Source: Opitutaceae bacterium
Lineage (GTDB): Bacteria; Verrucomicrobiota; Verrucomicrobiia; Opitutales; Opitutaceae
DNA length: 52,432 bases
Assembly (NCBI GenBank): GCA_024711005.1
Contig: JANJTQ010000124.1
Span: 1 to 52,432 of the forward strand
Direction of reading: 5' to 3'
The translations under genes and the position numbers were made by a program. This document shows positions 7,210 to 16,847 of this stretch, piece by piece; position 1 is the stretch's first letter; each line of letters opens with the position of its first letter. The notes beneath the pieces were generated by a model. The model was not told where the DNA came from and did no database searches. It saw only the letters and a program-made list of their open reading frames with translations.

Positions 7210-8174
7210 AGCCGGACGGTTTCGCCGGGTTCGCAGACGAGGAAGGCCTCCGGTGGCAGGCCCGCGGCGGCGCGGGCACGGGCGAGTTCGCGCGGAGGAT
7301 CGTCGAAGCCCTCATCGGTGATGGGAAACGTTCCCCAGTGCATTCCGATACTGGCGCGGGCGCCGAGGTCGCGATGAATCCGCACGGCTTCGGCGGGGTT
7401 GCAGTGTTGCTCGCGCATGAACCAGCGGGGCTCGTAGGCTCCGATGGGAAGAAGCGCGAGATCGGCCGGACCCAGGCGGGCGTGGATGTCATGGAACATC
7501 ACCTCGTCATAGGCGGTGTCTCCGGCGAAAAACACGCTCGCGCCGGGTGTTCTGAGAAAGAAGCCGCCCCAGAGGCGCCGGTTGCGCGAACCGCGCACGC
7601 GGTTGCTCCAGTGGCGGGCGGGCGTGAGGGTGATTTCCATTCCGCGGGCGGTGGTGTGCGACTGCCACCAGTCGAGTTCGATGATGTGATCGCAGGCAAA
7701 ACCAGTCGAACGGAGCAGGTCGCCATTCCCGAGCGGCGTGATGATCAATGGCGAGTGTGAACGCCAGAGTCGGCGCAACGTGGCGCGGTCGCAGTGATCG
7801 TAGTGATCGTGACTGAGCAGGATCACGTTGATGGCGGGTAGGTCGTTGAAGGCGATGCCGGGTGCGCGCGCCCGGCGGGGGCCCACGAGGTTGGCCGGGC
7901 CGATGCGATCGCTGTAGACGGGGTCGGTGAGGACGTTGCCGGCGCGAGTTTGAAGCAGGAAGGTCGATTGGCCGATCCACGTCGCGGCGAGAGGGGAATC
8001 GTCCGTCAACGCGGCGGGCGGGCGGGAGGTTACCGCGGGTTGAGCGGGCCAGGGAGGCGGACGCGTGGATCGTTTCCATCGCCAGACATCGCGCCACGAG
8101 CGGTCGTCGTGATGACGCGGATTGAAAAAGCAGCGTCCGTCGCAGTGATCGGAAAGGGGGAACGGCACGGACAT
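7206..8174 (-). CDS. MBL-fold metal-dependent hydrolase (RomA/NAPE-PLD-like)
   Basis: 322 aa from the ATG at 8174 (MSVPFPLSDHCDGRCFFNP), chosen because family members start with this F-NP segment; the frame extends 41 codons further upstream without family similarity. Metallo-beta-lactamase signatures are WIGQSTFLLQ, LSHDHYDHCD (HxHxDH), FAGDTAYD and a late MHWGTF. The relatives include RomA and N-acylphosphatidylethanolamine phospholipase D-like proteins, which are zinc hydrolases acting on lipids or esters. No signal peptide is evident. The gene is oriented against the upstream operon and appears monocistronic. Confidence 0.85.
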   Translation of the reverse strand: MSVPFPLSDHCDGRCFFNPRHHDDRSWRDVWRWKRSTRPPPWPAQPAVTSRPPAALTDDSPLAATWIGQSTFLLQTRAGNVLTDPVYSDRIGPANLVGPRRARAPGIAFNDLPAINVILLSHDHYDHCDRATLRRLWRSHSPLIITPLGNGDLLRSTGFACDHIIELDWWQSHTTARGMEITLTPARHWSNRVRGSRNRRLWGGFFLRTPGASVFFAGDTAYDEVMFHDIHARLGPADLALLPIGAYEPRWFMREQHCNPAEAVRIHRDLGARASIGMHWGTFPITDEGFDDPPRELARARAAAGLPPEAFLVCEPGETVRL

Positions 8175-8638
8175 AACGGGAAAGGCGTGAGACGATAAAC
8201 TAAGCTGGGATTGCGACCTGTTGGCGAGTTCCGTGGCGGTTGTTGCGGACTTTGTTTCAGCGGAATCACCCGGGTGGCATGTATCGCAAGCCTGCATCGA
8301 TAGATTGCTCGTAGCATCACGTGGGGTCTATCGCCCAGCAGCGTTGGGCGCCTTGCTTTGGCCGGACCGATTTACCTGAAGAGTCTTTTCGGTTCACCTC
8401 ATGTCGCCCCGCTCCCGATTTCTTAGCGCTCTTGCCGTGGTGTGTACGATTGCAGGGATCGGGGGGTTTGGCTTGCGAGCGCCAAAGACGAACGAGAGGT
8501 CACTCCTCACGCCTTCGCCGGCTCCGGGAATCGCCGTTCCTCCGATCCTCGGGGTGGATGGAGAAGCGGACGGTTTGAACGTGGGAGCGAGCTTGCGCCG
8601 GGGATGTTTACCGGGGAGCGGCGGTAATCCTGCGCTAC
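8175..8638. other. Intergenic region without a convincing gene
   Basis: 464 bp lie between the MBL hydrolase start and the glpK stop, both on the minus strand. A 6-bp inverted repeat (CGCCCA 8332-8337 and TGGGCG 8345-8350) could form a small hairpin but lacks a T-tract. A short plus-strand frame beginning at 8401 (MSPRSRFLSALAVVCTIAG) resembles a signal peptide, but it continues into low-complexity sequence and then antisense to glpK. I do not call it a gene. The MBL promoter should lie in the first 100 bp or so. Confidence 0.5.
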
Positions 8639-10126
8639 TCAACTTTTGGTACGCTCCAATGCGCGGTCCCAGCCGGCGCGGAGGGCGGCGATTTCGGCGC
8701 GCGGGCGGGCGGGGCGGAAGATTGTATCCACTGACCAATTACGGGCGATCTCGTCGCGGCCGGACCAGAGGCCCGTCGCAAGACCGGCGAGGCAGGCCGC
8801 TCCGAGCGCGGTCGTTTCGATGCAGCGCGGGCGGATCACGTCCGCGCCGAGCAGGTCGGCCTGGAACTGGAGCAACGGATTGCTTCGCGAGGCGCCGCCA
8901 TCGACGCGCAGTTCCTTGAGCGGGAGTCCGCTGTCTTTTTCCATGCAGGCGATGAGATCGGCCGTCTGGAACGCGATCGCCTCCAGCGCGGCGCGGCAGA
9001 GCTGGGCGCGATTGGTGCCGCGGGTGATTCCCACCATCGTGCCGCGCGCATACGGGTCCCAATGCGGCGCGCCGAGACCGGCGAAGGCGGGCACGAGGAA
9101 CAGTCCGCCGGCGTCGGGCACGGACGCCGCGAGCCGGTCGAGTTCGGCGGCGTCGCGCACCAACTGCAGTTCGTCGCGCAGCCATTGAATGACCGCACCG
9201 CCAATGAACACGGAGCCTTCGAGGGCGTAGTCGGTTTTACCGTCGAGTTTCCAGGCGACTGTCGTGAGCAGGCTGTTGTGCGACACGACGGGTTTTTCGC
9301 CGGTGTGCATCAACGTGAAGCAACCGGTGCCATAGGTGTTTTTGACCATGCCGGGCGTGAAGCAGGCTTGTCCAAAGAGCGCGGCATGTTGGTCGCCGGC
9401 GATACCTGCGATGGGTGCGCCCGCCGGATAGAGGTGGCGGTCGACGTGGCCATAGATCTCCGAACAGGAGCGGATCTTAGGCAGAAGCGCGCGGGGGATG
9501 TCGAAGAGCTTCAACAGGTCGTCGTCCCAGTCGCCGGTGTGCAGGTTGCAGAGGAGGGTGCGCGAGGCGTTGGTGAGGTCGGTGGCGTGAACCTGGCGGC
9601 CGGTGAGCTGCCAGAGCAACCACGTGTCGACCGTGCCGAAGAGCAGTCCGCCGGCCTCGGCGCGCGCGCGGGCACCGGAGATGTTGTCGAGGATCCAGCG
9701 GATTTTTGTCGCGGAGAAATACGGATCGAGACGCAGGCCGGTTTTTCCCGAGACCATCGGCTCGACGCCGTCGCGCTTGAGTTGCGCGCAATAGTCGGCG
9801 GTACGGCGATCCTGCCACACGATCGCATTGTAAACGGGGCGGCCGGTTTCGCGGTCCCACACGATGGTGGTTTCGCGCTGATTGGTGATGCCGACCGCGG
9901 CGATGGCGTTGGTGGAGAGATTGGCGCGGGCGAGGGCCTCGGCGGCGGTGGCGTTCTGGCTCGACCAGATTTCGAGCGGGTCGTGTTCGACCCAGCCGGG
10001 ATGGGGATAGAATTGGGCGAATTCCTTTTGCGCGACGGAAATGATTTCGCCGGCGTGATTGAAAACGATGGCACGGGAGGAAGTCGTGCCTTGATCGAGG
10101 GCGAGAATGTGGCGGGGGTTGCTCAT
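8639..10126 (-). CDS. glpK: Glycerol kinase
   Basis: 495 aa, the standard length. It phosphorylates glycerol to sn-glycerol 3-phosphate with ATP in the cytoplasm. The FGGY-kinase hallmarks are present: [15 protein letters not shown] at the N-terminus, [30 protein letters not shown], and the C-terminal [18 protein letters not shown]. The sequence is close to classical GlpK throughout, with no truncation. No glycerol facilitator or glycerol-3-phosphate dehydrogenase gene is adjacent, so it stands alone. The 233-bp space upstream (10127-10359) holds its promoter region and the end of the methylase gene; I see no clear operator there. Confidence 0.97.
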   Translation of the reverse strand: MSNPRHILALDQGTTSSRAIVFNHAGEIISVAQKEFAQFYPHPGWVEHDPLEIWSSQNATAAEALARANLSTNAIAAVGITNQRETTIVWDRETGRPVYNAIVWQDRRTADYCAQLKRDGVEPMVSGKTGLRLDPYFSATKIRWILDNISGARARAEAGGLLFGTVDTWLLWQLTGRQVHATDLTNASRTLLCNLHTGDWDDDLLKLFDIPRALLPKIRSCSEIYGHVDRHLYPAGAPIAGIAGDQHAALFGQACFTPGMVKNTYGTGCFTLMHTGEKPVVSHNSLLTTVAWKLDGKTDYALEGSVFIGGAVIQWLRDELQLVRDAAELDRLAASVPDAGGLFLVPAFAGLGAPHWDPYARGTMVGITRGTNRAQLCRAALEAIAFQTADLIACMEKDSGLPLKELRVDGGASRSNPLLQFQADLLGADVIRPRCIETTALGAACLAGLATGLWSGRDEIARNWSVDTIFRPARPRAEIAALRAGWDRALERTKS

Positions 10127-10359
10127 GGGGTGGAATGAGACGGGCAGGGCGAACGGGGCGGCGAAAACTTGAACCGGCCACGGGTGTGCGTGAGCGGAAT
10201 CCGGTTCTGAGCAAGTGCGGCGACTAGAATAGAAAAACAGAAGCGGCGTAACTCTGTGCGTACGGCGTCATAGGTTAGCGCCAGCAAGCATTTCTTGTCC
10301 TTTCCGAGACGCCTGCGCGATCTTCGCGACAGGCTGTCGGATCTCAGGGGGAGGACGAA

Positions 10360-11694
10360 TCAGGCGACGGCTTCCGCTTCGTATGCGCGAAGGCGAGCCA
10401 GAGGTGTGAGGAGATGTTCGCCAAGATGGGAAACCACCGGCACCACTAAGCCATCGCCGATGAGATGATATGCATCGTTGTAATTGGTGGGTAATCGATA
10501 CCGATCCGGCAATCCCATCAATCGTGCGGCTTCCCTAGGCGAGAGGAGGCGAGACCGCACGGAATCTCCTTCGACTATCAGTAGTGTTTGTCTGCTTGAG
10601 CCGCCGCCGGGGGTGCGTAAGCAGCCAGCGATGTCATCGAAGCGGACCTCGGCGCGTTGCACGCCGTTTCTCGTTCTGCGGTAGAGCGCGCCAATCGTGC
10701 GCTTCCGGGTCTGCTGCGCGGCTTCGATCTTCCGCCGATTCACCGGCGACATCATGGCGAGAAGCGTCTTCGTTTCCGCGGGTGTGTTCCACTCGACGCC
10801 CGCGGGATTCGGTTCGATAAGATCCGCCAAGACTTGGGTCCGTGCGGGCGGCAGCGGCAGGTTCCACCAAAGCCAGCGACGACGAATCGAAGGCGGTGCC
10901 TGATCGAAGGCGTCCTCAAGAGCTTCCGTGTGGAAGGGGTGCTGAGGGCAGGAAAGAGTGAGTTCCTCCGGGACCGAACTCCCGCTGCGCGTCGCGATGA
11001 TAAAAAGTCGCGGTCTGGAATGTGGAAGAAAGAGTTCCGCATCAATTACCAGTGGACCGAAGTTGTAGTCCTTGGAGGCCAATGCCTCAAGAATTGCCAA
11101 AAAGTCTCGTCCGCCGTCCGAGGTGATGGCTCCGGTCACATTTTCCAAAACGATGATGTTCGGAGCGCGATCTTCGCGGACAAGCCCCTTCATCAAGTTC
11201 CAAAATCCCCAGAAAGTGCCTGATCGTTCGCCGGCGAGTCCGGCCCCGGCACCAGCCAAGGAGAGGTCTTGGCAAGGGAACGAGGCCCAAGCCATGGAAG
11301 CATGCCCGGGTAACTCGTCGGTCGTCACCTGCTGAACGTCGCGAACCAACAGTTCGTCATCACCCCAGTTAACGCCATAGGCCTTGGCCTTTTTTTGATC
11401 GAGGTCGTTGGCGAATATGCATTGCCAATCTGGGCCCAGCCCCATTCGCGCCATCCCGCCGCCGGCAAAGAACTCGTAAAAGGTCAGCAGACCGCGAGCT
11501 CTTGTGCTTCCGTAGGGAGCATGTTCTTCCCTGAGCAGTTTTTCACGAATCGCCGAGGTGATCCAATCGTTCCGCGAACCGGGGCGACCGGATTGGCCAA
11601 GATGCTGGTCCACGTGCTTGAGAACTTCTTCCGGAAGCCGGAGGCTGGTGCGTCCGCGGGCCAAGTTGGGGCGTTTTTCCATGAAGGTGATCAT
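10360..11694 (-). CDS. DNA (cytosine-5) methyltransferase with N-terminal ribbon-helix-helix-like segment
   Basis: About 444 aa from the ATG at 11694 (11724 and 11682 are alternatives). C5-methylase motifs appear in order: motif I EFFAGGGMARMGLG near residue 75, motif IV catalytic SFPCQDLS with Cys at about 141, motif VI LENVTGA near 184, the RPRLFIIATR segment, a variable target region, and motif X near the C-terminus. The first 55 residues (TSLRLPEEVLKHVDQHL, RNDWITSAIREKLL) resemble a ribbon-helix-helix DNA-binding unit, which could repress its own operon. It protects host DNA from the GIY-YIG nuclease encoded just upstream on the same strand. Base composition is less GC-rich than the neighbours, consistent with acquisition. 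Confidence 0.88.
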   Translation of the reverse strand: MITFMEKRPNLARGRTSLRLPEEVLKHVDQHLGQSGRPGSRNDWITSAIREKLLREEHAPYGSTRARGLLTFYEFFAGGGMARMGLGPDWQCIFANDLDQKKAKAYGVNWGDDELLVRDVQQVTTDELPGHASMAWASFPCQDLSLAGAGAGLAGERSGTFWGFWNLMKGLVREDRAPNIIVLENVTGAITSDGGRDFLAILEALASKDYNFGPLVIDAELFLPHSRPRLFIIATRSGSSVPEELTLSCPQHPFHTEALEDAFDQAPPSIRRRWLWWNLPLPPARTQVLADLIEPNPAGVEWNTPAETKTLLAMMSPVNRRKIEAAQQTRKRTIGALYRRTRNGVQRAEVRFDDIAGCLRTPGGGSSRQTLLIVEGDSVRSRLLSPREAARLMGLPDRYRLPTNYNDAYHLIGDGLVVPVVSHLGEHLLTPLARLRAYEAEAVA

Positions 11695-11815
11695 GGCGGT
11701 GTTGGTGGCGCCACTGCAAGACATCCCTTCGATGTGGCGCCACTTTTGCCGACTCGACCGTCTGCTTCTTTAACTCGGCCGCAGCGGTGGCCCAATTTGG
11801 CGAGTCCCGCTCGCT

Positions 11816-12616
11816 TTAGCTGTCCCGCTCTTCTTCGCTTCCGGGTTTTTTGTCTTCCGACTCTACTTCGGCCGAGAAAAAGTTCAGGCGTTCGTGGGCG
11901 AGTTGCTCAAGACGCTTGGCTTGTACGTGGAGCGTGCGGCGTAAGCCGGGCTTCACGGTGCGTTCCGAGATGATGGAAGCAAGCCTGGCGATAGTCGCTG
12001 CTCGCCGGGCGATCCGAGTGTCGGGATGCTCTCGAATCTTCTGGACCTCCTCGTTGACGATAACCCCCTTGTAACTCTTCGGTAGCGGGACGTCGTTCTT
12101 CTTGGTCGGCAGCTTCTCGTTCAGGACAGCTTTGAAAGACGATAGCGAGAGGCAGTGGAAATAGACGGCGGCTTCAAGATCGTTTAGGTAGGCTGCTGCT
12201 CGCTGGAATTTTTCATGGTAGATCGCCAGCAGCTCTTTTTCATGTTTGGCAGGCTTTTTGCCCAATTTTTTTTGGAGATCGGGAAGCGGCCATACTTCGA
12301 TCGAGTAAACCTCGAATGGATCGAGAACGCTCATGGCCACCGCATCCGTGCGGCGGTTGGTGAGATGACGACGTATGCGGCCGCTCACCTTCTCCTTGCT
12401 TTGGCCGACATAGATGGGCTCGTTGTCGTAGTCAAAAAAGGCATACACGCCTAATGTGCAATCGATCAGGCGCATATTGTCGTTATCGATCGGCTGCTTG
12501 AAGAACGCCACGAGCTCTTTGTTGAGTTCGGCCGTTTCGAATGGGGGCTTTTTGGTGGCCACCCGGGATGCCGGGGCGGCCGACGTTTTGGTGGTCAGCT
12601 TCTTTTTAATGGCCAT
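11816..12616 (-). CDS. GIY-YIG restriction endonuclease, Eco29kI-like
   Basis: 266 aa from the ATG at 12616 (MAIKKKLTTKT); the frame extends 22 codons upstream. The GIY-YIG core is visible as GVYAFFDYDNEPIYVGQS (GVY at 56-58, YVG at 69-71), followed by KVSGRIRRHL, which carries the conserved Arg and His. This arrangement and the adjacent C5-methylase match the Eco29kI/NgoMIII type II restriction family. Eco29kI itself cuts CCGCGG; whether this enzyme shares that site cannot be judged by eye. The gene lies 121 bp before the methylase on the same strand, so the order is nuclease then methylase. GC content is visibly lower than in flanking genes. Confidence 0.8.
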   Translation of the reverse strand: MAIKKKLTTKTSAAPASRVATKKPPFETAELNKELVAFFKQPIDNDNMRLIDCTLGVYAFFDYDNEPIYVGQSKEKVSGRIRRHLTNRRTDAVAMSVLDPFEVYSIEVWPLPDLQKKLGKKPAKHEKELLAIYHEKFQRAAAYLNDLEAAVYFHCLSLSSFKAVLNEKLPTKKNDVPLPKSYKGVIVNEEVQKIREHPDTRIARRAATIARLASIISERTVKPGLRRTLHVQAKRLEQLAHERLNFFSAEVESEDKKPGSEEERDS

Positions 12617-12813
12617 CACAGAAAGCGTTAAGCGCCTAAAGTACGACATGCCAACGACAATTTGTACTGTGATCGCGGGCATGCCGGGGTTTCTTAAGTG
12701 CCCGCGCTCAAAATCCCCGTTTTTTCCGGCTGGTCGGGTCGTTGATCTCTCAGGTGCGCCGCAGGGACGCAGGCTTGCGGGGCGCGGAATGAGCGCTCAT
12801 CGCTGTGTGCCGC

Positions 12814-13599
12814 ATGCCCATCCCTCCCGTCATTTACGAGGACGACACGCTCATCGCTTTCGACAAGCCGAGCGGAATGCTCGTCGCGCCCGATCGCTGG
12901 GACAAGAAGCGCGAGAACCTCATGGGGCTCGTTCACGACAAGATGGGACATGGCGTCGCCAACGTTCACCGGCTCGACGCGGACACCAGCGGCATTGTGC
13001 TTTGCACCAAGGAGAAGGCGGCGCTCGATTTTGTGAGCGGACAATTTCAATCGAAGACCGTCGCGAAGGTGTACCACGCACTTTGCGTGGGAGCGCCGGA
13101 GCCCAAGCTGTTTGTGCGGTCCGACGATCCTCGCGACGCGCCGCCGGCACCGTTGGCGGAAAACGAATTTTTTGTGGATCGCGACCTGATCGAAGACGAG
13201 GCGCAGCCGGGACGCATGAAAACCGTGCGCAAGCACGGGAAGGTGAGCCAGACGGTCGTGAAGGTGCTGGAGCGATTTCAGCAGTTTACCTTCGTCGAGT
13301 GCCGTCCGCTGACGGGGCGCACGCATCAATTGCGCGTTCATCTGCAATACAGCGGATTGCCGATTCTGAACGATCCGTTCTATGGCGACGGAGTGACCGA
13401 GTTGAAACTCTCGCGACTCAAGCGTGGTTACAAAGGCCGGGTCGACGAGAAGCCGTTGATCAGCCGGCTGGCGTTGCATGCGAGCCGACTCACCGTACGG
13501 CATCCGGTTACGCGCGAGATGGTTACCATTGAGGCTCCTTTGTCCAATGACTTCGAGGTCGCGCTCAAGTATTTGCGTAAGTTCGCGTCGCTCAAATAA
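12814..13599 (+). CDS. RluA-family RNA pseudouridine synthase
   Basis: 261 aa from ATG 12814; a GTG at 12805 would add three residues. Family motifs are VIYEDDTLIAFDKPSGMLVAP, the catalytic block NVHRLDADTSGIVL with the invariant Asp, and PLTGRTHQLRVHLQYSGLPILNDPFYG. It isomerises uridine to pseudouridine in rRNA or tRNA. There is no N-terminal S4 domain, so it resembles RluA/TruC-type enzymes more than RluC/D. Monocistronic; it is divergent from the restriction gene with about 200 bp between them. Confidence 0.92.
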   Translation: MPIPPVIYEDDTLIAFDKPSGMLVAPDRWDKKRENLMGLVHDKMGHGVANVHRLDADTSGIVLCTKEKAALDFVSGQFQSKTVAKVYHALCVGAPEPKLFVRSDDPRDAPPAPLAENEFFVDRDLIEDEAQPGRMKTVRKHGKVSQTVVKVLERFQQFTFVECRPLTGRTHQLRVHLQYSGLPILNDPFYGDGVTELKLSRLKRGYKGRVDEKPLISRLALHASRLTVRHPVTREMVTIEAPLSNDFEVALKYLRKFASLK

Positions 13600-13662
13600 C
13601 CGGAAGACGCGCCGCTTGTCCTGCGCGGTTTTCGATGCAAATTGTCCTCAACGCGGAAATCC

Positions 13663-15345
13663 ATGGGAAGATTACTCCAGCTTCTCGGTTTTGCCCTGAC
13701 CGGGCTTTTTCTTCTCGCGGTACACGCAATCGGGTCCGAACGGCGTATTCAGCTGACCGATACGGAGAAAACCTGGATACAGGAGCATTCCATGGTGCAT
13801 TTCGGGTACGATCCCAGTTGGGGGCCGTTCAGTTATCGCGATGATCGCGGCGAGCTCGCGGGGATCGACCGGGATTTTCTCAAGCTGCTGGGGAGTCGGC
13901 TGGGCCTGACGTTCGTCCCGGTGCATTCCGCGTCCTGGCCCGAGGCTTATGAGGGCGCGAAAGCCGGCGCGAGCGAGTTCCTGGTGGGCACGGCCGAGAA
14001 CGAGGAACGGGAGCGGGACTTCCTTTTTACGCGTCCCTACAACTCGTTTCCGGTGGCGTTCGTCGCACGATACGACTCGCCGGTGTTCATCTCGATGAAA
14101 CAGTTGCGCGGGAAGCGAATCGCCCTTGCGGAGGGGTATGTCGGTTCGCTTGTGATCGAACGGGATCATCCGGATGTTCACCGGGTGATGGTCAAGTCGA
14201 TGGAGGATGCGTTTCTTGCGGTGTCCTCGGGCCGGGCGGATGTCGCGCTGACCAACGTGGCCAATGCGAACTTCGTGATCCGGTCGCTCGGGCTGGATAA
14301 TCTCAAGATCGCCGGCGTGGTACCCTACCTCTTCGATCAACGTTATGCGGTGCGCAACGATCAGCCTGTGTTGCGCGACATCCTTGATAAAGGCGTGGCA
14401 TCGCTTACCGAGAGCGATCGCCAGAAAATCCTCAGCCCGTGGGTGAGCGTCGAGTATGAGCGGATCGTTCGCTGGGATTACATCATTCGCTGGGCGGTGG
14501 GCGGGGTGCTGCTGGTGGCCGCATTCATGGGCGTCGCGATCCGGCACACCCGTCGGTTGAAATCCGAACTGGCGCATCGCGCCCGGATCCAGCGGGAGCT
14601 GGAGACTGCGAAACGAAGCCTGGAGGAGGCGATCGAGGAAAAGAGCGGCTTGATGCGCATGGCGGCCCACGATTTGCGCAGCCCGTTGACGGGCCTCATG
14701 CTCAGCATCGAGATTCTTGCCGAAAAAACGCCGTCCGATCAGCGCGAGCCGCTGGAACGGATGATGGCGATGGCGCATCAAATGATTCACATGATTCGCG
14801 ACCTGCTGGACGTGCAGGCACTTGAGGACGGACGTCGCCGGTTGCACATCGAGCCGATCGACGTGACCAAGGAGGTCGACGAAGTCTTGTCCTCCATGCA
14901 GGCGCAGGCCGCGCGCAAACGCATCGCCTTGACCACGGTGTCCGCCCGCCGGGCGCGGTGGGCGCAGGCGGACCGGGCGGCCTTGAACCAGGTGCTCGAT
15001 AACCTGGTATCCAACGCACTGAAATATTCGCCGCTTGATTCCACGATCACGGTGGATGTGGAGCCGGGCCCGGGCGGAAAGCTGGTGCTGCGCGTGCGCG
15101 ACCAGGGACCCGGTATCACTCCGGCCGAGATGCCCCGGTTGTTTCAAAAATACGCTTGTTTGAGCGCGCGACCCACGGGGGGAGAGCAGTCGACGGGGCT
15201 GGGATTGGCGATCGTGAAGCAGCTGGTCATCGCCATGGGCGGAACCGTGCGCTGCGAGAGCGAGCCCGGCGAAGGGGCTGTATTCATCGTTGAACTACCG
15301 GCGGCGACGGACGGCCGGCTGGTTGCCGGCACCGAGGCGGTTTAG
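13663..15345 (+). CDS. Sensor histidine kinase with periplasmic solute-binding (SBP_bac_3) domain
   Basis: 560 aa from ATG 13663, which begins a signal sequence (MGRLLQLLGFALTGLFLLAV). Residues about 30-260 form a family-3 solute-binding domain (VHFGYDPSWGPFSYRDDRGELAGIDRDFL, and GRADVALTN), followed by one membrane helix near 275-290 (WAVGGVLLVAAFMGVAI), a short coiled coil, and a HisKA domain with the phosphoacceptor His at about 336 in AAHDLRSPLTG. The ATPase has N box NLVSNALKYSP, G1 VRDQGPGI and G2 GLGLAIVKQL. It should sense an amino-acid-like or other small ligand in the periplasm. No receiver domain and no adjacent response regulator are present, so it is an orphan kinase. Confidence 0.9.
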   Translation: MGRLLQLLGFALTGLFLLAVHAIGSERRIQLTDTEKTWIQEHSMVHFGYDPSWGPFSYRDDRGELAGIDRDFLKLLGSRLGLTFVPVHSASWPEAYEGAKAGASEFLVGTAENEERERDFLFTRPYNSFPVAFVARYDSPVFISMKQLRGKRIALAEGYVGSLVIERDHPDVHRVMVKSMEDAFLAVSSGRADVALTNVANANFVIRSLGLDNLKIAGVVPYLFDQRYAVRNDQPVLRDILDKGVASLTESDRQKILSPWVSVEYERIVRWDYIIRWAVGGVLLVAAFMGVAIRHTRRLKSELAHRARIQRELETAKRSLEEAIEEKSGLMRMAAHDLRSPLTGLMLSIEILAEKTPSDQREPLERMMAMAHQMIHMIRDLLDVQALEDGRRRLHIEPIDVTKEVDEVLSSMQAQAARKRIALTTVSARRARWAQADRAALNQVLDNLVSNALKYSPLDSTITVDVEPGPGGKLVLRVRDQGPGITPAEMPRLFQKYACLSARPTGGEQSTGLGLAIVKQLVIAMGGTVRCESEPGEGAVFIVELPAATDGRLVAGTEAV

Positions 15346-15398
15346 CGCGACGCACCCGGTGTTCGTTTTCGTTCGGCGAGCGATTGCCTGCGCGTCGA

Positions 15399-16697
15399 TC
15401 AACCGTCCGATCCGGGTGTCCACGGATCGCGACCGAGGAGCAGTTCGCTGAGGCGGACGGCGCTCATGAAGGCGTCTTCATGAAGGCCATGGCGAAAATA
15501 ACCGCCCGCGAAATACGTCTCGGTGCGACCGCCCGCCTGCTCGTTGAGGTGGGGCAATTCGGTTTGTGCGCGGATGGAGTCGAGGCTGAAAACCGGATGC
15601 GTGGTGTCGATTTGCCGGACGACCTTGGCCGGATCGATGGCGTCGGGACGGTTGATGCTGACGAAGTGGTTTTCGCCGTCGGGCGCGCCGTGCAGTTCGT
15701 TTAGCCAATAGTGCATGGACGAGCGGATGCGGCCGTCGGGTGCGCGGGTGAACCGATAGTTGCGGGAGGCCCGGGCGGCAGGGGTGCGGGGAAGCACGGA
15801 TGCATCGGTGTGGAGCGTGGCGACGGCGGTTTCGTATTTGAACGCGCGGAGGAGCCGGGCCTCGTCGGGTGTCGGGTTGACCAGCAGACGCAGGGCCTGA
15901 TCGGCATGCGTGGCGATGATCACCTTGTCGAAGACGTGGGTGGCCCCGTCGGTCGTCATCACGGTGACGCCGCGCGACGGGCCATTGCGGATGACGCGCA
16001 CGACCGGACGTTCGAGCTGGATCGAACCGCGGAAGGGCGCGATCAGCCGGTCGCGGTATTCGAGGGAGCCGCCGTCCACCGTTAGCCAGTGTTGCCGGGG
16101 GCGAATTCCGAGCAGGCCGTGGCTGTGGAAAAACCGCAGGAGCGTTGCCGCCGGAAACGACAACATGGATTCGGGCGAGGCGTTCCAGACCGTGGTGCTC
16201 ATGGGCACCAGATGCAGGTTGAAGAAATCCTCACCGTAGCCGCGTTGCCGCACGTAATCGGCAAGGGTCATGCCGGAGACCGCCGGGTCGTCGAACGCGA
16301 CGGCGGCCTCTTTGTTGAAGCGATTGATCGCAGACAACAGCTTGAGAAAACGGAAGCTCAGCAGGTTTTTGCGCTGGGCGAAGAGGCGGTTCAGGGATGC
16401 GCCGCACCACTCGATTCCAGTGAGATCGTCGCGTACGGACAGCGACATCACGGCCTTCTTGATCGGCACCTTCAGGTCCGCGAAGAGACGTGTGAGCAGC
16501 GGGGAATTATCCTCGTTGTAAACCGTGAAGCCCGTGTCGATGGACGGGAGGCTGTCGGTTTTGACCGCGTCAGCCAGGTGGAGGTGTCCGCCGACATGGT
16601 TATTGGCCTCAAACAGGATGAGCGCGTGGTGGCGGTGGAGAAAGTGGGCGGCGCCCAGACCGGCGATACCGGTGCCGATGATCGCAATACGTGACAT
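15399..16697 (-). CDS. FAD/NAD(P)-binding oxidoreductase (amine oxidase-like)
   Basis: 432 aa from ATG 16697, directly before the Rossmann motif MSRIAIIGTGIAGLGAAHFL; the open frame extends further upstream but starts inside the terminator region. FAD binding is also supported by the LFEANNHVGGH segment and a VIIATHADQAL motif. Family members often lie beside cyclopropane-fatty-acid or lipid-modifying genes; here the desaturase is immediately upstream on the same strand, separated by a strong terminator, so the two are probably transcribed separately. The substrate is unknown, with fatty acyl or carotenoid-like lipids plausible. Confidence 0.85.
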   Translation of the reverse strand: MSRIAIIGTGIAGLGAAHFLHRHHALILFEANNHVGGHLHLADAVKTDSLPSIDTGFTVYNEDNSPLLTRLFADLKVPIKKAVMSLSVRDDLTGIEWCGASLNRLFAQRKNLLSFRFLKLLSAINRFNKEAAVAFDDPAVSGMTLADYVRQRGYGEDFFNLHLVPMSTTVWNASPESMLSFPAATLLRFFHSHGLLGIRPRQHWLTVDGGSLEYRDRLIAPFRGSIQLERPVVRVIRNGPSRGVTVMTTDGATHVFDKVIIATHADQALRLLVNPTPDEARLLRAFKYETAVATLHTDASVLPRTPAARASRNYRFTRAPDGRIRSSMHYWLNELHGAPDGENHFVSINRPDAIDPAKVVRQIDTTHPVFSLDSIRAQTELPHLNEQAGGRTETYFAGGYFRHGLHEDAFMSAVRLSELLLGRDPWTPGSDG

Positions 16698-16758
16698 GGA
16701 ACGCGAAAGAGATGCGCGGCTGGTCGCGACTGGCGAGCGTGCAGTCCGCATTGTGAAT

Positions 16759-16796
16759 AAAAAAAGGGTGCGCAACCGGTGTCGGTTGACGCACCC
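16759..16796 (-). terminator. Rho-independent terminator after the desaturase gene
   Basis: On the minus strand a GC-rich stem (GGGTGCGTCAACCG pairing with CGGTTGCGCACCC, one bulged base, ACAC loop) is followed directly by seven T residues. It lies 52 bp downstream of the desaturase stop and about 60 bp before the start of the FAD oxidoreductase, so it insulates the two genes. Confidence 0.9.
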
Positions 16797-16847
16797 TGCG
16801 GGGATGCCGGGGGCGGAGGGAGATGCGGAGTCCCGCCGTTTGGATTT

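Noticed and set aside
8401-8638. Possible small secreted protein starting MSPRSRFLSALAVV
   Set aside because: The signal-like start is followed by sequence that runs antisense into glpK, with no ribosome-binding site or family match.
8626-8639. AATCCTGCGCTAC, resembling the start of regulon motif copy 1
   Set aside because: It lacks the GTAG half and lies at the 3' end of glpK, so it is likely coincidence.
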